Assembly (NCBI RefSeq): GCF_016808095.1 | Contig: NC_068973.1 | Coordinates: 17,093,501-17,157,500 of the forward strand | Direction of reading: 5' to 3' | DNA length: 64,000 nt | Source: Vigna angularis | Lineage: Eukaryota; Streptophyta; Magnoliopsida; Fabales; Fabaceae | Part shown: positions 63,194-64,000 of the stretch, in pieces | Layout of the letters: each line of letters opens with the position of its first letter | Position numbering within the stretch: position 1 is the first letter of the stretch | Translations under genes and position numbers: made by a program | Notes under the pieces: model-generated | The model's database searches: none | Seen by the model: only the letters and a program-made list of their open reading frames with translations | Told to the model about the DNA's origin: nothing

Positions 63194-63475
63194 GGGTTTG
63201 TTAACTTACGTATGTCTGTTTTTCAATTCGTACATTTTAATAATGTGTATCGGGTTTTAGTAGACAAAAATACTTTAATATATCATGGATTCTAAGTTAT
63301 AAGGTTTAGGATATTTTAATCATTTTCATTCTCAAAAAACTAAAAAAAAAAACCCCAAACCCTTTCTCACCTCCTTCATTCCTCTCAACCCTTTCTCTTT
63401 CATTTCTCTTACTCCAACATTTTCTCTATCATCCCTATGCTAGTCCCAATTGAAAAAATATCAGAAACACTTACG
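62762..63475. other. AT-rich spacer with (AT)n run
   Basis: Contains a pure AT run at about 63160-63189 and no recognisable gene. Confidence 0.6.
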
Positions 63476-63484
63476 TAACCCTTA

Positions 63485-64000
63485 TCTACCTTCCTCACTT
63501 ATCCAATTTGGCTAACAAGGACCTGGCTTCAGAAATTGTCTTGTCCATCAAGGATCCTCCAATTGCAGCATCCGCAAAAATCTTTCCTTCATGCTCAATC
63601 CATTAATGAGGTACAAAATGAGCAGGTGCTCACTGATTTGATGATTTGGACATGAAGCACACAACTGGTTGAATCTGTCCCAGTATTCTCTCAATGTCTC
63701 TCTTTGCAGCTGCATAATGGAGATAATTTCTCTTTGCTTGGAGACTGTTGTTGAGGCTGGGAAGAACTTTTCCAGAAAGCTTCTCTGCATCTCAGCCCAG
63801 GCAGCGAATGGTGATGAATATGTCTTGTAATACAACCAGTCCTTGGCTGCATCTTGAAGGGAGAAGGGGAATGCCTTCAACTTGACCCACTCTTCAGGAA
63901 CTTCTACTGGTTTAAAAGTTGAGCAGACCACTTGGAACTCCTTCAAATGCATGTGTGGATTTTCTCCAGCCACTCCATGGTACTTAGGCAGCCTTTTGAT
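63485..64000 (-). pseudogene. Ty3/gypsy gag fragment, truncated by the window edge
   Basis: Minus-strand frame open from the right edge to 63548 with the retrotransposon gag domain: NPHMHLKEFQVVCSTFK, LKAFPFSLQDAAKDWLYY, EMQRSFLEKFFPAST, QRETLREYWDRFNQLCASCP and LILYLINGLSMKERFL. After RMLQLEDP a stop follows, but similarity continues one frame over (GGSLMDKTISEARSLLAKL) to about 63485, so there is a 1-base frameshift near 63580. The wording is that of Athila/Tat-type gags. The 5' end and LTR lie beyond the window. Confidence 0.85.

Overview
The window is nuclear DNA from a flowering plant. Genes have many short exons with GT/AG introns, it is strongly AT-rich, and the right part is packed with plant retrotransposons and Mutator-like elements. 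Protein resemblance and the style of the repeats (an Ogre/Tat-like long LTR, a Sirevirus with an extra 3' frame) suggest a eudicot, probably a legume. That last step is inference, since no database could be searched.

Gene-rich left part (about 0.6-24.5 kb): five intact, ordinary-looking genes. PEN-2 (gamma-secretase subunit, minus), a GONST1-type Golgi GDP-mannose transporter (minus), an ABCI10-type plastid ATPase (minus), ndhO (chloroplast NDH complex subunit O, plus) and a MAPKKK3-type protein kinase (minus). I placed all coding exons by hand; every junction has GT/AG ends and keeps the reading frame. ABCI10 and ndhO, both probably plastid proteins, are divergent with 223 bases between their start codons.

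First nest (26.7-42.4 kb): a decayed Ty1/copia element with about 200-bp LTRs is split by a 10.9-kb LTR element flanked by a perfect 5-bp target duplication (TTGGG). The inserted element has 2.4-2.6-kb LTRs but no protein-coding domains, only tandem repeat arrays. It is a large non-autonomous derivative whose LTRs look Ogre/Tat-like.

Second nest (about 42.8-59.0 kb): a broken Mutator-like transposase gene (minus) is split by an approximately 1.15-kb solo LTR. That LTR is split by a 10.5-kb Sirevirus-like copia element (target duplication CACTT), whose gag gene carries a further solo LTR (target duplication AAAAC). Upstream of the transposase lies a 1.7-kb Pack-MULE with 189-bp inverted repeats and a 9-bp target duplication. 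It carries a fragment of a plastid-type glucose-6-phosphate dehydrogenase gene, intron included.

Right end (59-64 kb): AT-rich spacer, a 1.67-kb solo LTR (target duplication CTGAT) rich in GCATAGCGAG-like motifs, and a frameshifted Ty3/gypsy gag fragment running off the window edge.

I saw no tRNA, rRNA, CRISPR array or prokaryote-type gene cluster. The most unusual items are the captured G6PDH fragment, the repeat-only LTR element and the palindrome arrays of the Sirevirus. None of them is evidence of a new biochemical system.
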